DNA of 64,000 nucleotides, taken from assembly GCF_024320785.1 (NCBI RefSeq), contig NZ_JANDBC010000001.1, positions 578,617 to 642,616 of the forward strand, in the 5' to 3' direction. This document shows, in pieces, positions 44,031 through 52,656 of the stretch (within the stretch, counting starts at the first letter, position 1; the number at the start of each line of letters is the position of its first letter). The DNA comes from Gracilimonas sediminicola (lineage in GTDB: Bacteria > Bacteroidota > Rhodothermia > Balneolales > Balneolaceae). The notes under the pieces were generated by a model, which saw nothing but the letters and a program-made list of their open reading frames with translations, was not told the DNA's origin and searched no databases. The position numbers and the translations under genes are program-made.

Positions 44031-46100
44031 TCAAAACTGAAGTCTTACCTGCAAACCCAAGGAGTTTCTCACACTTCCCTCCACCTTACCGAGCCCACTG
44101 CCAATCACCTGCGTATCTTCAAAAATGGTGATGCCATACTTAAACCAAAGATCCATAAATTCAGTTACTTCATATTTTACAGTCACGTACGCACGCTGAC
44201 CGCGATCATATAGAACCGTATTTGAAAGCACATACAACAAATCACTTTCAAATTGATATACTCTTGTTGAAAAACTTTCCGTATCGAATACAGAGACCCG
44301 GGCATCAATCCTTAGCCCATCAGTCGGCTGTAAGCGAACATCCTGATACATCAAAAAACCTTTTTCCCAGGAATCCCCCGCCTCTTTATTGCGCGCGAAT
44401 TCTACCCGAGAGCGCAAGCGAACTGCCGTACTAACCTGATATTCAAAATTAGCTCGAATACTCGCTCTCTTTTCCTTGCCCAAGTGCAATTCTTTTGCTC
44501 CCCGCTCATTGGTAATTTCAAATTCTTCATCCTGAAGTTCATTTCTAAGCAGTACATATACATTTAGTTTCGGGGTGAATTTCACATCAACCAAACCCAG
44601 CATATCGAAGCCGCCGGTAGCCTGAGAAGTGGCGAAACGTGGAGCTGCAAACCGGTATTGGTCCACATACCCGCTCAATGATATTTTTTGTGTAAGCTGA
44701 TGACGAATTCCAACATAGAACCCTTCTTCATTCTGAGGTGCAGAGGACAGTTCTCCAAATCCGCTCGACAGGAATGACTGAAAATCCCGCTGATAGTTGC
44801 GGTAAGAAAGTGCAAGTTCTGTGTTCTCGGCAATCGGAGCCTCCAAACCTGCAACCGCCCCTAAGCCCCCATTCTGGCTGCGTGCTATCTCTCCAAAAAC
44901 AAAAGCACTCCCTGCAAGCCCCCTATAATCGACCCCTACAACCGAATTCTCAGAACCTTCAAAGTCATATAAATTACTCAGGGAAGTACCTTTTGCTATG
45001 TAGCTGGTGAATTCATTGTAGTAACCACTTACACCGAGTAGTCCAATGGGTGTATCCAGTCGGGCACGGCCCCCAACTACCATTTGATCGATATTATTTT
45101 TCCGTTCCAGTTCACTTTCTGTTCTGTGGAAGCCGGCCGAGCTTGGGAATCTTGTGGTGTCTCCGTTTATGACAGAAGCTGTCCGGGGCCGATTGGAATA
45201 AAAGGTGGTCAGTTCCAACGTCTCACCATAAGTGGCGGCAACTCCCCTGAAAAAATCCGTCTCCTGAGCAGAAGAATAGGCTTTTACCCCGCGTTCATTT
45301 TTACTGATGGTTCCTATCACCTCACGACCCTTCCCAAAAGCGCCACCGGTCCAAAGTACTAAACCCTGACCAAAGCTCAGGCTGTAATCCCCGACTACAA
45401 AATCTTTCAGTTTTCCGTTATCGGTTAAGGCAATATGGCCTGAGTTGTAGTCAAATCCGGTTATTCCCTGCAGGGTTTCACCGGGGTCTTTTTCCTGGGT
45501 CAGATTTATTGAGAGATGATTGCTGGTGATCCGAAATCTCTGATAATACTTGGCAGGACTCCCAAGATATCCACCGGCAGAGTCCGGTTCCCTGAAGCCT
45601 TCCCGGGTTTGCAGGTTTTGTTGATAGCGGGAAAAGACTTCGACTTTCCGGTTTGCCATCCAGTATTCGGGCCTTAGATACAAATCCCGAAACTGGGATT
45701 CTGCCCCTCCAATAGTCACATATGGAGCCATTCGCTGATAAGTTGCTTCGCCAACCCCCCGAACCTCCAGAAGTTCACGTTTCTCCTCAAAGGGCTTTGC
45801 CTTTCGGAAGTCGATGATGGCCCTGGCAATTTTGAGGTTAATGCCGGGTACCTGAAGCAGGTCATCCAATCCCCCGCTGTTTATATTGACCGGATTGGCT
45901 GAAAGGTCTTCCAAAAACTGCGTCAGCTGTTCACCTGCCTCCCCGGCTTCTTCCGTATCTAATTCTTCAAAAGCTTTCTCGAGTTGTTCCTCAACTCCGG
46001 TGGCTGTAGTATCTTCCTGGGCAGATATATATGCAGGGCAAATCAGCATCACCCCAAATAAAGACAGATACGCTATGACTATCCAACCCTTGCCCATCAA
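44031..46100 (-). CDS. Helix-hairpin-helix (ComEA-like) plus outer-membrane barrel protein
   Basis: 689 aa with a signal peptide (MMGKGWIVIAYLSLFGVML...ISA). Residues 69-130 are a tandem HhH of the ComEA type ('VNINSGGLDDLLQVPGINLK', 'RELLEVRGVGEATYQRMAPY'). From about 140 to 689 the pattern is a large outer-membrane beta-barrel ('RITSNHLSINLTQEKDPGET', 'LKDFVVGDYSLSFGQGLVLW', ending QVRLQF). A DNA-binding motif fused to a barrel suggests a possible role in DNA uptake or attachment; no competence gene is adjacent. It overlaps the PorV-like gene by 4 bases. Confidence 0.7.
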   Translation of the reverse strand: MMGKGWIVIAYLSLFGVMLICPAYISAQEDTTATGVEEQLEKAFEELDTEEAGEAGEQLTQFLEDLSANPVNINSGGLDDLLQVPGINLKIARAIIDFRKAKPFEEKRELLEVRGVGEATYQRMAPYVTIGGAESQFRDLYLRPEYWMANRKVEVFSRYQQNLQTREGFREPDSAGGYLGSPAKYYQRFRITSNHLSINLTQEKDPGETLQGITGFDYNSGHIALTDNGKLKDFVVGDYSLSFGQGLVLWTGGAFGKGREVIGTISKNERGVKAYSSAQETDFFRGVAATYGETLELTTFYSNRPRTASVINGDTTRFPSSAGFHRTESELERKNNIDQMVVGGRARLDTPIGLLGVSGYYNEFTSYIAKGTSLSNLYDFEGSENSVVGVDYRGLAGSAFVFGEIARSQNGGLGAVAGLEAPIAENTELALSYRNYQRDFQSFLSSGFGELSSAPQNEEGFYVGIRHQLTQKISLSGYVDQYRFAAPRFATSQATGGFDMLGLVDVKFTPKLNVYVLLRNELQDEEFEITNERGAKELHLGKEKRASIRANFEYQVSTAVRLRSRVEFARNKEAGDSWEKGFLMYQDVRLQPTDGLRIDARVSVFDTESFSTRVYQFESDLLYVLSNTVLYDRGQRAYVTVKYEVTEFMDLWFKYGITIFEDTQVIGSGLGKVEGSVRNSLGLQVRLQF

Positions 46101-46915
46101 AAATAGATCATAAAATCGAGGCCCGGACTAAAGCCCAGCACTTCGTGTTTTTGAACCGCGAAATTTATATCCCATTGGTCTCTGCCGTATCCGAACCCGA
46201 GCGAATACGTCAATGGTCCGGTTGTAATGCCCACTCTTCCTTTCAGGTTTTCGATGACTTTTACCTCCACGCCTCCCCGGTATGCCACCGGAAAGCTGAC
46301 GTCCTTTACCACATCGAAAGCAAATAAGGCTAATTCATTCAGAGCATATGAAAAACCGATAGCCGTTTCACGAGGCAAATCTTCCCTGATACCTTTATAG
46401 GAAGCACGATTTATGTTTATTGTTTTGGCGCCAATCCAGAGATTATTGGTAATCTCAGCGGCTACACCGATATCCACCCCAATGGCTCCACCTGAACCAT
46501 AATCCCCGCCGAATGAAATATGATTATAGTTACCGGCCAACCCGAAGTGCAGCATCTGCCACTCGTTTTTATACCCAATCCTTAGTCTCGTTTCATTGAA
46601 AATATTATCTCCATACCGGTGAAAACCCACAGAGGTAACCCCCAATTTTGTTGGCACGCGCGCCAATGCCGACATATCGGTGAGTTCGGAGAAACCATAA
46701 TTTCGCAGCCCATAAAATCCAATGGCAATATCTTCGTTAGCGGAGAGGGCAGGATTTGAGAACAGGGACCAGTCGTAACCGGGAAGTGCCGTAGTGGCTT
46801 GTCCCATTCCTAACCCACGGGCCCCCATCGAAAGCTGGGCGAAGGCAGGCATGGAAATCAACCCCAGAATAATTCCCAAAGAAAATTTATTTAGAACGTG
46901 TCGTATTCGTATCAT
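46097..46915 (-). CDS. PorV/UPF0164-like outer-membrane barrel protein
   Basis: 272 aa from the ATG at 46915 (an ATG at 46936 is also in frame). Signal peptide ends SMPAFA|Q. 'LSMGARGLGMGQATTALPG' with 'DWSLFSNPALSANEDIAI' is the usual N-terminal motif of PorV-related barrels, and the strand pattern continues to a terminal Phe (MIYF). PorV proteins act with T9SS to shuttle substrates, but many homologues are merely barrels. Coupled to the HhH-barrel gene by a 4-base overlap. Confidence 0.7.
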   Translation of the reverse strand: MIRIRHVLNKFSLGIILGLISMPAFAQLSMGARGLGMGQATTALPGYDWSLFSNPALSANEDIAIGFYGLRNYGFSELTDMSALARVPTKLGVTSVGFHRYGDNIFNETRLRIGYKNEWQMLHFGLAGNYNHISFGGDYGSGGAIGVDIGVAAEITNNLWIGAKTININRASYKGIREDLPRETAIGFSYALNELALFAFDVVKDVSFPVAYRGGVEVKVIENLKGRVGITTGPLTYSLGFGYGRDQWDINFAVQKHEVLGFSPGLDFMIYF

Positions 46916-46942
46916 TAGAACCCCAAATGTCGACAAATAAAT

Positions 46943-47872
46943 ATGATCTCTCTCAGTAACTCTATCTTTAAAATAATAAAGCCCCTTATTTTTTGTGGGA
47001 TATTTTTTCTGATCTCTCCTTTTACCTCAAAGGGGCAGGAATTTGATTGTACAGTTACCGTAAATATTGATCAGCTTGAAGGGTCATCATTCAATTATTT
47101 GGAGAACCTGAAACCCACTCTTGAAAATTACATTAACGAGTACCAATGGACGGAGCAGGACTTTGCCGAGGAAGAACGTATTGACTGCCAGATCCAGGTA
47201 GCCATCAACAGTGGAACCTCCGATTACACCTTTTCTGCAGAAGTGGTATTCCAGGTTCAGCGCCCTATCTACAATACCACGGCCAAAACAACTACGGTTC
47301 TGCTCAGTGATAATGCCTGGCAGTTTTCCTACCCGGAAGGAAAGAGCCTCATTCATGATGAGCTCCAGTTTGATGCACTCACCGGTTTCATCGATTTCTA
47401 TTGCTATACCATGCTTGGGTATGATTTTGACACTTTTTCCGAACACGGAGGCGATCCCTACTTTGGGAAAGCACAGAATATTTTAAACCTTGCAGAAAGC
47501 ACGTCTGCCATTGGGTGGACGCGCAGCACTAACAACCGGCGAAACAGAAATACCATGATCACTGATCTGGTTTCATCGAACTACCGGCCATTGCGAACGG
47601 CCTACTATCGGTACCACCGCCTTGGGCTCGACCAGTTTGTAACCGATCCGGAAATCGCCCGTGAGGAGATTTTAAGTGCCCTGAAAACCATTCAGGAGAC
47701 CAAACGAAGATCAACCAGCAACTTCCTTTTTGATATCTTCTTTGATGCCAAAGCCCGGGAAATTGCCGCTGTATTTGATGAAGCCGAAACCGATGTGCGG
47801 TTGGAAGCTTATGATGTTTTACAGGATACGGATAAGGGACATTTATCTGAATACGAAAGCTTGCAGAACTAA
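46943..47872 (+). CDS. DUF4835 family exported protein
   Basis: 309 aa with a signal peptide (about 1-31). 'QEFDCTVTVNIDQLEGSSFN', 'DFAEEERIDCQIQVAINSG', 'AEVVFQVQRPIYNTTAKTTT' and 'LLSDNAWQFSYPEGKSLIHD' match the DUF4835 family, found across Bacteroidota. The family is thought to be envelope-associated and its function is not established. It is divergent from the PorV-like gene with 27 bases between starts. Confidence 0.87.
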   Translation: MISLSNSIFKIIKPLIFCGIFFLISPFTSKGQEFDCTVTVNIDQLEGSSFNYLENLKPTLENYINEYQWTEQDFAEEERIDCQIQVAINSGTSDYTFSAEVVFQVQRPIYNTTAKTTTVLLSDNAWQFSYPEGKSLIHDELQFDALTGFIDFYCYTMLGYDFDTFSEHGGDPYFGKAQNILNLAESTSAIGWTRSTNNRRNRNTMITDLVSSNYRPLRTAYYRYHRLGLDQFVTDPEIAREEILSALKTIQETKRRSTSNFLFDIFFDAKAREIAAVFDEAETDVRLEAYDVLQDTDKGHLSEYESLQN

Positions 47873-47956
47873 AATATTTATCTGCTGGTTTTGTATATTA
47901 GCCGCCCAAAAAAGCGGTTCCATAACTGAATTTATTAAGACGAAAAATTATAGCGA

Positions 47957-48727
47957 ATGAAATTTTACGTATGTATTAAAATGGTGCCTGATGTTAACGC
48001 ACCTCTTCAAATAAAAGACGGACAATTAATTCAGGATGCTGACCGGATGATTCTCAATGCCTACGATGCTTCCGCAGTTGAAGAAGCCCTCGTGCTAAAA
48101 GAGAAACACGGCGGTGAAGTTGAAGTTGTATGCATCGGTTCGGCCAAAGCTTCGGAGACCATTCGTAAGGCGCTGGCCATGGGTGCAGACAAAGCCACCC
48201 ACATTCAAACATCCGGTGATGAGCAGTACGATTCCGGATCTTACGCCCGCATTCTTGCTAAATTTTTCGAGGATAAAGAATACGATGTACTTTCTCTGGG
48301 TAAGCAATCTCAGGATACCGACTCCGGCTTAACCGGTAGTATGGTAGCTGAACTTCTGGAGCTTCCTTATGCTACAAACGCGGTTGGACTTGAAGCCCAA
48401 GAAGGCAAACTCATCGTAAAACGACAGGGCGATTCCGGGCAGGAGATGATTGAACTGCCTACTCCATGCGCTGTTACCTGCTCTAATGATATGAATGAGC
48501 CGCGCATCCCCAACCTGAAAGGAATTATGGCATCCAAGCGTAAGCCGGTTGAACAAATCGAGCTTTCTGCTTTAGGATTAAGTGAAGACCAACTGACACC
48601 CAACACTTCTGTAAAAGGGTATGAAGAAAAACCCGGACGCGAGCCCGGCAAGAAATTTGAGGGTGAACCGGATGAGATTGCCCGCGAAGTAGCACAGCTT
48701 CTGGATACCGAAGCAAACGTACTTTAA
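47957..48727 (+). CDS. fixA: Electron transfer flavoprotein subunit beta (FixA-type)
   Basis: 256 aa. ETF-beta fold: 'KFYVCIKMVPDVNAPLQIKD', 'MILNAYDASAVEEALVLKEK', 'VLSLGKQSQDTDSGLTGSMV', 'TCSNDMNEPRIPNLKGIMAS'. It pairs with the alpha subunit 54 bases downstream to carry FAD and pass electrons toward the FixC/ETF-QO-like enzyme. Whether the system bifurcates electrons (Fix) or serves beta-oxidation (ETF) cannot be settled by eye. The partner FixC and FixX arrangement favours the fix-type. Confidence 0.88.
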   Translation: MKFYVCIKMVPDVNAPLQIKDGQLIQDADRMILNAYDASAVEEALVLKEKHGGEVEVVCIGSAKASETIRKALAMGADKATHIQTSGDEQYDSGSYARILAKFFEDKEYDVLSLGKQSQDTDSGLTGSMVAELLELPYATNAVGLEAQEGKLIVKRQGDSGQEMIELPTPCAVTCSNDMNEPRIPNLKGIMASKRKPVEQIELSALGLSEDQLTPNTSVKGYEEKPGREPGKKFEGEPDEIAREVAQLLDTEANVL

Positions 48728-48781
48728 AACATCTCAGCTTAAGCCAAAACTGAATTCAAGCAAAAGAAATTAACCAAACTC

Positions 48782-49756
48782 ATGAGCACAATTCTCACAC
48801 ACATTGCCATCTCAGACGGTAAAATCAAGCGTTCTTCCCTGGAAGTTTTATCTCATTGCAAAAAATTAGCCGAGTCCGGTGGCCACTCTGTAGAAGCTGT
48901 AATAATCGATGAAAAAGCTTCTTCCTTTGTTGACGGAGTAAAAAAATACGGGGCTTCTAAAATCTATACCGTTGAAGATCCCATTTTCAAAAATCACATG
49001 AACACCCCATTACTGAAGGCTTTGGCTAAAGTGATGGAAACTGCCAATCCATATGTATTTGCATTCGCATCCACAGAAGGTACCAAAGATATTTTAGGTG
49101 CTTTGGCTGCCAACCAGGATGCAGCAGTACTTCCGGATGTTTCTTCTTTTGAACTCGGTGATGGCGGCATTACCGCCAAGCGCCCGGTAATGGCTGCGAA
49201 AATCATTGCCAATACCGAGGCAAAAGGTGATAAGATTTTAGTTTCCGTTCGCTCAGGCTCATATGATTTAGTTGAAAATGAAACCAATGCCGAAGTTGTA
49301 AATATTGACTTCAGCATGGATGACAATGACCTTAAAGCTACGCTTAAAGAAATTATTTCTGCTTCCGGCGACACAATCGACCTGAACGAAGCTGAAGCCA
49401 TTGTTGCAGCAGGACGTGGTGTAAAAGACGAAGAAGGACAAAACCTGATCTCGGAGCTGGCTTCTGTACTGAACGCGGGTATCGGCGCATCCCGTGCCCT
49501 AACCGAGGCCGGAGTTTACGACCCGAGTTTACAGATTGGTCAAACCGGGAAGGTGGTTTCTCCTCAACTGTATATCGCCGTGGGTATTTCAGGAGCCATT
49601 CAACATGTGGCCGGCATGGCAAATTCCAAAGTAATTGTAGCCATTAATAAAGACCCTGACGCACCCATCTTTGAAGTAGCTGACTACGGGATTGTCGGAG
49701 ACTTGTATAAAGTACTCCCTCCCTTCATCGAAGAAATCAAAAAAATCAAAAATTAG
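48782..49756 (+). CDS. fixB: Electron transfer flavoprotein subunit alpha (FixB-type)
   Basis: 324 aa. The C-terminal FAD-binding region is clear: 'IVAAGRGVKDEEGQNLISEL', 'GASRALTEAGVYDPSLQIGQ', 'VVSPQLYIAVGISGAIQHVA', 'VIVAINKDPDAPIFEVADYG'. Forms the heterodimer with FixA. The gap to fixC (78 bases) holds an imperfect inverted repeat at 49769-49827. Confidence 0.92.
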   Translation: MSTILTHIAISDGKIKRSSLEVLSHCKKLAESGGHSVEAVIIDEKASSFVDGVKKYGASKIYTVEDPIFKNHMNTPLLKALAKVMETANPYVFAFASTEGTKDILGALAANQDAAVLPDVSSFELGDGGITAKRPVMAAKIIANTEAKGDKILVSVRSGSYDLVENETNAEVVNIDFSMDDNDLKATLKEIISASGDTIDLNEAEAIVAAGRGVKDEEGQNLISELASVLNAGIGASRALTEAGVYDPSLQIGQTGKVVSPQLYIAVGISGAIQHVAGMANSKVIVAINKDPDAPIFEVADYGIVGDLYKVLPPFIEEIKKIKN

Positions 49757-49768
49757 TAGAGAGCTATG

Positions 49769-49827
49769 AGTTTTGAGTGATGAGTTTAACTCTTTCATTC
49801 AAAACTCGAGACTCCTAACTCAAAACT
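49769..49827. repeat. Imperfect inverted repeat in the fixB-fixC gap
   Basis: AGTTTTGAGTGATGAGT (49769-49785) is complementary to ACTCCTAACTCAAAACT (49811-49827) at 15 of 17 positions, with a 25-base spacer. It could fold in the fix mRNA between fixB and fixC. Confidence 0.75.
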
Positions 49828-49834
49828 AATCCAT

Positions 49835-51160
49835 ATGGACGAAAAGTTTGATTGTATTGTAATTGGTGGTGGAGTAGCCGGACTGGCTGCAGCCATGACC
49901 CTCGCCCGAAACAACATGAAATTCCTGCTAATTGAGCGAGGTGAGTTTGCCGGCTCCAAGAATGTTTCCGGTGGCGTGTTGTGGGGAAGCGACCTTGCCA
50001 AGCTGGTTCCCAACTACTGGGAAGAAGAAGACGGAGGCTGGGAGCGTTTTATCAATCATCGCCGGCTTACTTTTATGGATGAGCAATCTACTTTCTCCTT
50101 AGACTTTAAGTCGTCTCATTTTAATGAGCCCCCCTATTCCGGTGTTGTTGTGCTTCGGTCAAAGTTTGACAACTGGCTCTCCGGTAAAGTTCAGGAGGCC
50201 ATCGATGCTTCCGACTATGCCATGGACTCCTTCATTGCTACCAATATTAAGGTGGATGAAGTACTCATGGAGAATGACAAAGCGGTAGGCATCAAAACCG
50301 GTGAGGACGAATTTCATGCCGATTCGGTAATTATCGCTGAAGGAGTAAATAACTTACTGACCCGCCAGGTTGGGCTCCAGGATAAGTATGTGCCTGCAGA
50401 CCACATGCTTACCGGAATAAAGGAAATCATTCGCTTTGATCAGGAAGTGCTGGAACAAAAATTTCAGCTGAACGGACTCAGCGGAATGAGTAACGAATTT
50501 GTAGGCTGGGCTACCGATGGTGTAGAAGGCGGTGGATTTCTTTACACCAACCGCGATACGATTTCGCTGGGTTTGGTACTGGGAATCAAAGACATGCGTG
50601 AGAAACAGAAAAGTCCGCATGATATTCTGAATCACTTCAAAACCCATCCTACCATCGCTGACATTATAAAGGATGGCGAGATTGTTGAGTACTCGGCTCA
50701 CGTGGTTTCCTCCGGTGATAAGCGAGCCATGCCTAAAGAATTATATAAAGACGGCATCTTGCTGGCCGGTGAATCTGCCAACTTGCTGATGAATGCCGGT
50801 AAAGCTATTCAGGGAATGGACTATGCGATGCGTTCCGGTATTCTCGCAGCTGAAACCATTGTAAAAGCCAAAGAAAAAGGAGATTTCACATCCGCCACGC
50901 TGAAAGAATATCGCAAGGTGATGGATGAAAGTTATGTAATGAAAGACATCAACGGTTTCCAGGATGCAGTGCATCTTCTCCACACCGAAACCATGCAACA
51001 AAAGGTCCCGAATTTAGTTTGTGACTTTGGACGTCAGTTCTTCACCATTAAAAATGAGCCGACTCCAAAATCGAAAGACATGCTGAAAGGGGCGATCAAA
51101 CGTCATTCATCTATCTGGGAATTGGCAAAACTCGGATTCAAAGCAGGAAAATCATTATAA
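49835..51160 (+). CDS. fixC: FixC/ETF-quinone oxidoreductase-like flavoprotein
   Basis: 441 aa. N-terminal dinucleotide fold 'DCIVIGGGVAGLAAAMTLAR' binds FAD, then 'KNVSGGVLWGSDLAKLVP', 'VVVLRSKFDNWLSGKVQEAI', 'ILLAGESANLLMNAGKAIQG' and 'MDYAMRSGILAAETI'. It lacks the C-terminal 4Fe-4S domain of ETF-QO, which here is a separate gene (fixX at 51647). It passes electrons from FixAB to the quinone pool. The FixC-FixX junction is interrupted by an antisense S23 gene. Confidence 0.9.
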   Translation: MDEKFDCIVIGGGVAGLAAAMTLARNNMKFLLIERGEFAGSKNVSGGVLWGSDLAKLVPNYWEEEDGGWERFINHRRLTFMDEQSTFSLDFKSSHFNEPPYSGVVVLRSKFDNWLSGKVQEAIDASDYAMDSFIATNIKVDEVLMENDKAVGIKTGEDEFHADSVIIAEGVNNLLTRQVGLQDKYVPADHMLTGIKEIIRFDQEVLEQKFQLNGLSGMSNEFVGWATDGVEGGGFLYTNRDTISLGLVLGIKDMREKQKSPHDILNHFKTHPTIADIIKDGEIVEYSAHVVSSGDKRAMPKELYKDGILLAGESANLLMNAGKAIQGMDYAMRSGILAAETIVKAKEKGDFTSATLKEYRKVMDESYVMKDINGFQDAVHLLHTETMQQKVPNLVCDFGRQFFTIKNEPTPKSKDMLKGAIKRHSSIWELAKLGFKAGKSL

Positions 51161-51633
51161 GCGAAAGGTGAAAAGGCAGAAGGAAAAAGTATTTATATCA
51201 TATTTGACAGCATAGCAAATACTTCGTTTGCCAGCTTTTCCACCTTCTTTGTGTTATTGTTATTTAGATAATTGAGATTAATAGAGATTTCAAGTTGTGT
51301 ATCAAGTTCAACTAAAGAAGATCTGGATATCCGATAGAATCGCTTTCGATCTTTTTCAGATTTTCTTGAAGCACCTTCTGATAAATTGGAAGGAATTGAA
51401 ACGGCAGCTCGTCTCATTTGACTTGTTAAGCCAAAAGTTTCAGCCTTTGGATAATTTTCAGTTAATCTGTAAATCTCACTAACTAATTCGACACTTTTTT
51501 TGTAAACGTTTAACTGTTTGTGATTCAAATTGATCATAATACCCCGTGTTGATTAATGATTCACAAATAAATACTTAAAAAAATTCAATCTGAAAAGTCA
51601 GCAAAGTTCACCTTTGCCTTTTCACTTTTCACC
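51161..51633. mobile_element. S23-type insert bounded by inverted repeats between fixC and fixX
   Basis: GTGAAAAGGCA (51168-51178) recurs exactly in inverse orientation as TGCCTTTTCAC (51615-51625), and further related GGTGAAAAG/CTTTTCACC words extend to both ends (51161-51190, 51611-51633). The segment begins right after the fixC stop and ends 13 bases before the fixX start. It contains a single antisense S23-family gene. No transposase is present, so mobility is inferred from structure and position. Confidence 0.55.
51193..51537 (-). CDS. S23 / four-helix-bundle protein
   Basis: 114 aa. The family signature 'TFGLTSQMRRAAVSIPSNLS' and 'EGASRKSEKDRKRFYRISRS' are complete. Members were first found encoded in 23S rRNA intervening sequences and also occur as free-standing genes and near diversity-generating retroelements (Avd-like). 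The function is not established. It lies antisense within the fix operon and is bracketed by inverted repeats, which is unlike a normal operon member. Confidence 0.88.
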   Translation of the reverse strand: MINLNHKQLNVYKKSVELVSEIYRLTENYPKAETFGLTSQMRRAAVSIPSNLSEGASRKSEKDRKRFYRISRSSLVELDTQLEISINLNYLNNNNTKKVEKLANEVFAMLSNMI

Positions 51634-51646
51634 AAATAGAAAAGAC

Positions 51647-51949
51647 ATGAAAAACTTAAAACTCACGGAACGACTCGGACTTGTAAGCTATCGTAATCAG
51701 GCAAAGTCGGAGATAAAGGCACATATTGTTGTTGATACGGACATTTGTAATTCAAGCTGTCCGCATAAATGTACTACCTACGTTTGTCCCGCAAATTGCT
51801 ATACGATGGACGACAACGGCAAAGTTCACTTTCAGGTAGAGGATTGCATTGAATGTGGCACCTGCATGTATGCCTGTGACCAGGGAGCGGTAGACTGGAA
51901 TTATCCGGACCCTGAAATCGGCCGTGGTGTTACCTGGAATTTCGGGTAA
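51647..51949 (+). CDS. fixX: FixX-like 4Fe-4S ferredoxin
   Basis: 100 aa from the ATG at 51647, the usual FixX size. A TTG at 51614 lies inside the repeat and is less likely. Cysteine clusters 'CNSSCPHKCTTYVCPANC' and 'CIECGTCMYACDQGA' form the iron-sulfur centres that partner FixC. It is separated from fixC by 486 bases occupied by the S23 element, so its expression may depend on readthrough or on a promoter in or after the element. Its stop abuts the convergent vapC stop with no gap. Confidence 0.9.
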   Translation: MKNLKLTERLGLVSYRNQAKSEIKAHIVVDTDICNSSCPHKCTTYVCPANCYTMDDNGKVHFQVEDCIECGTCMYACDQGAVDWNYPDPEIGRGVTWNFG

Positions 51950-52330
51950 TTAAAAACCTAAATTCTGAAGCTTATCATCCTTTGTAGCCAGGGGAAATTC
52001 ATTCAGCAAGGCCGTTGCTACAATTAAACGATCGGCCGGATCATCTGGAAAATCGGCAGGTAATTTGTCCTGGGCTAAAATCACATCCTGATCAATCGGT
52101 ATCACTTTACAAACCTGAGGCCTTGTAGCCATTTCAATCCATTTTTTGAAAGAAGGCTTCAGGTCAATCACTCCTTTTCGGGCCAGCATTTCCGTTTCCC
52201 AAACCGAAGCGGCTGAAATGGCAATTTCGCGTTGCGCTGCCGACTCATCCAAAGTTTCCCTCTCCTCCTTAGTTAAAGGTCCTTCATCCAACAGCCACCA
52301 CAACCAGACGTGCGTATCAAGTAAAATCAT
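51950..52330 (-). CDS. vapC: VapC-type PIN-domain toxin
   Basis: 126 aa. PIN nuclease fold: 'MILLDTHVWLWWLLDEGPLT' gives the first Asp, 'AISAASVWETEMLARKG' the Glu, 'DDPADRLIVATALLNEFPLA' the Asp pair, and 'TKDDKLQNLGF' the last acidic residue. These residues coordinate Mg for RNA cleavage. Its ATG overlaps the antitoxin gene by 4 bases, the classic type II toxin-antitoxin layout. Confidence 0.9.
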   Translation of the reverse strand: MILLDTHVWLWWLLDEGPLTKEERETLDESAAQREIAISAASVWETEMLARKGVIDLKPSFKKWIEMATRPQVCKVIPIDQDVILAQDKLPADFPDDPADRLIVATALLNEFPLATKDDKLQNLGF

Positions 52331-52539
52331 TCTTCAAATCCTGATTTATCGGCGGAAAGCCCGGACGCTGTTCCCTTCCCTTTTAAATCTTTCCAGGGAG
52401 TACCCTGAACATCCTTCGTTTGGTCAAGCTCATTGGTTAATGACCGGATGATAAGGTCTTTGAGGCTAATGCCTTCTTCAACAGCCTTTATTTTGGCTTT
52501 TTTCATCAGTTCGTCGGGTAAATCTACAGAAGTTCTCAT
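52327..52539 (-). CDS. vapB: VapB-type antitoxin (ribbon-helix-helix)
   Basis: 70 aa. 'MRTSVDLPDELMKKAKIKAV' is a ribbon-helix-helix DNA-binding segment. The rest ('GTPWKDLKGKGTASGLSADK') is a flexible toxin-binding tail. It is the first gene of the pair, so it likely represses its own promoter upstream (52540-52580). The paired VapC confirms the call. Confidence 0.85.
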   Translation of the reverse strand: MRTSVDLPDELMKKAKIKAVEEGISLKDLIIRSLTNELDQTKDVQGTPWKDLKGKGTASGLSADKSGFEE

Positions 52540-52547
52540 GCCGCTAA

Positions 52548-52575
52548 ACTATGCATATTTATGTTTATATGTCAA
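52548..52575 (-). promoter_or_regulatory. Putative promoter of vapBC
   Basis: On the minus strand TTGACA (complement of 52570-52575) and CATAGT (complement of 52548-52553) are spaced 16 bases apart. The -10-like box is only 8 bases before the vapB ATG, so a transcript would be nearly leaderless. Weak evidence. Confidence 0.35.
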
Positions 52576-52656
52576 CGTTATAACATCTCGTATTTTTTTG
52601 AGTAGAAAAGATGATTATGTATCCTTCAGGATCTAAAATAATGCAACCATCAAGAC

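Noticed and set aside
47957-51949. A nitrogen-fixation locus (fixABCX next to nif genes)
   Set aside because: No nif genes are visible; fixABCX-type ETF systems occur widely in non-fixing bacteria.
51950-52539. A defence island around vapBC
   Set aside because: Only one ordinary toxin-antitoxin pair is present; neighbours are metabolic or unknown envelope genes.
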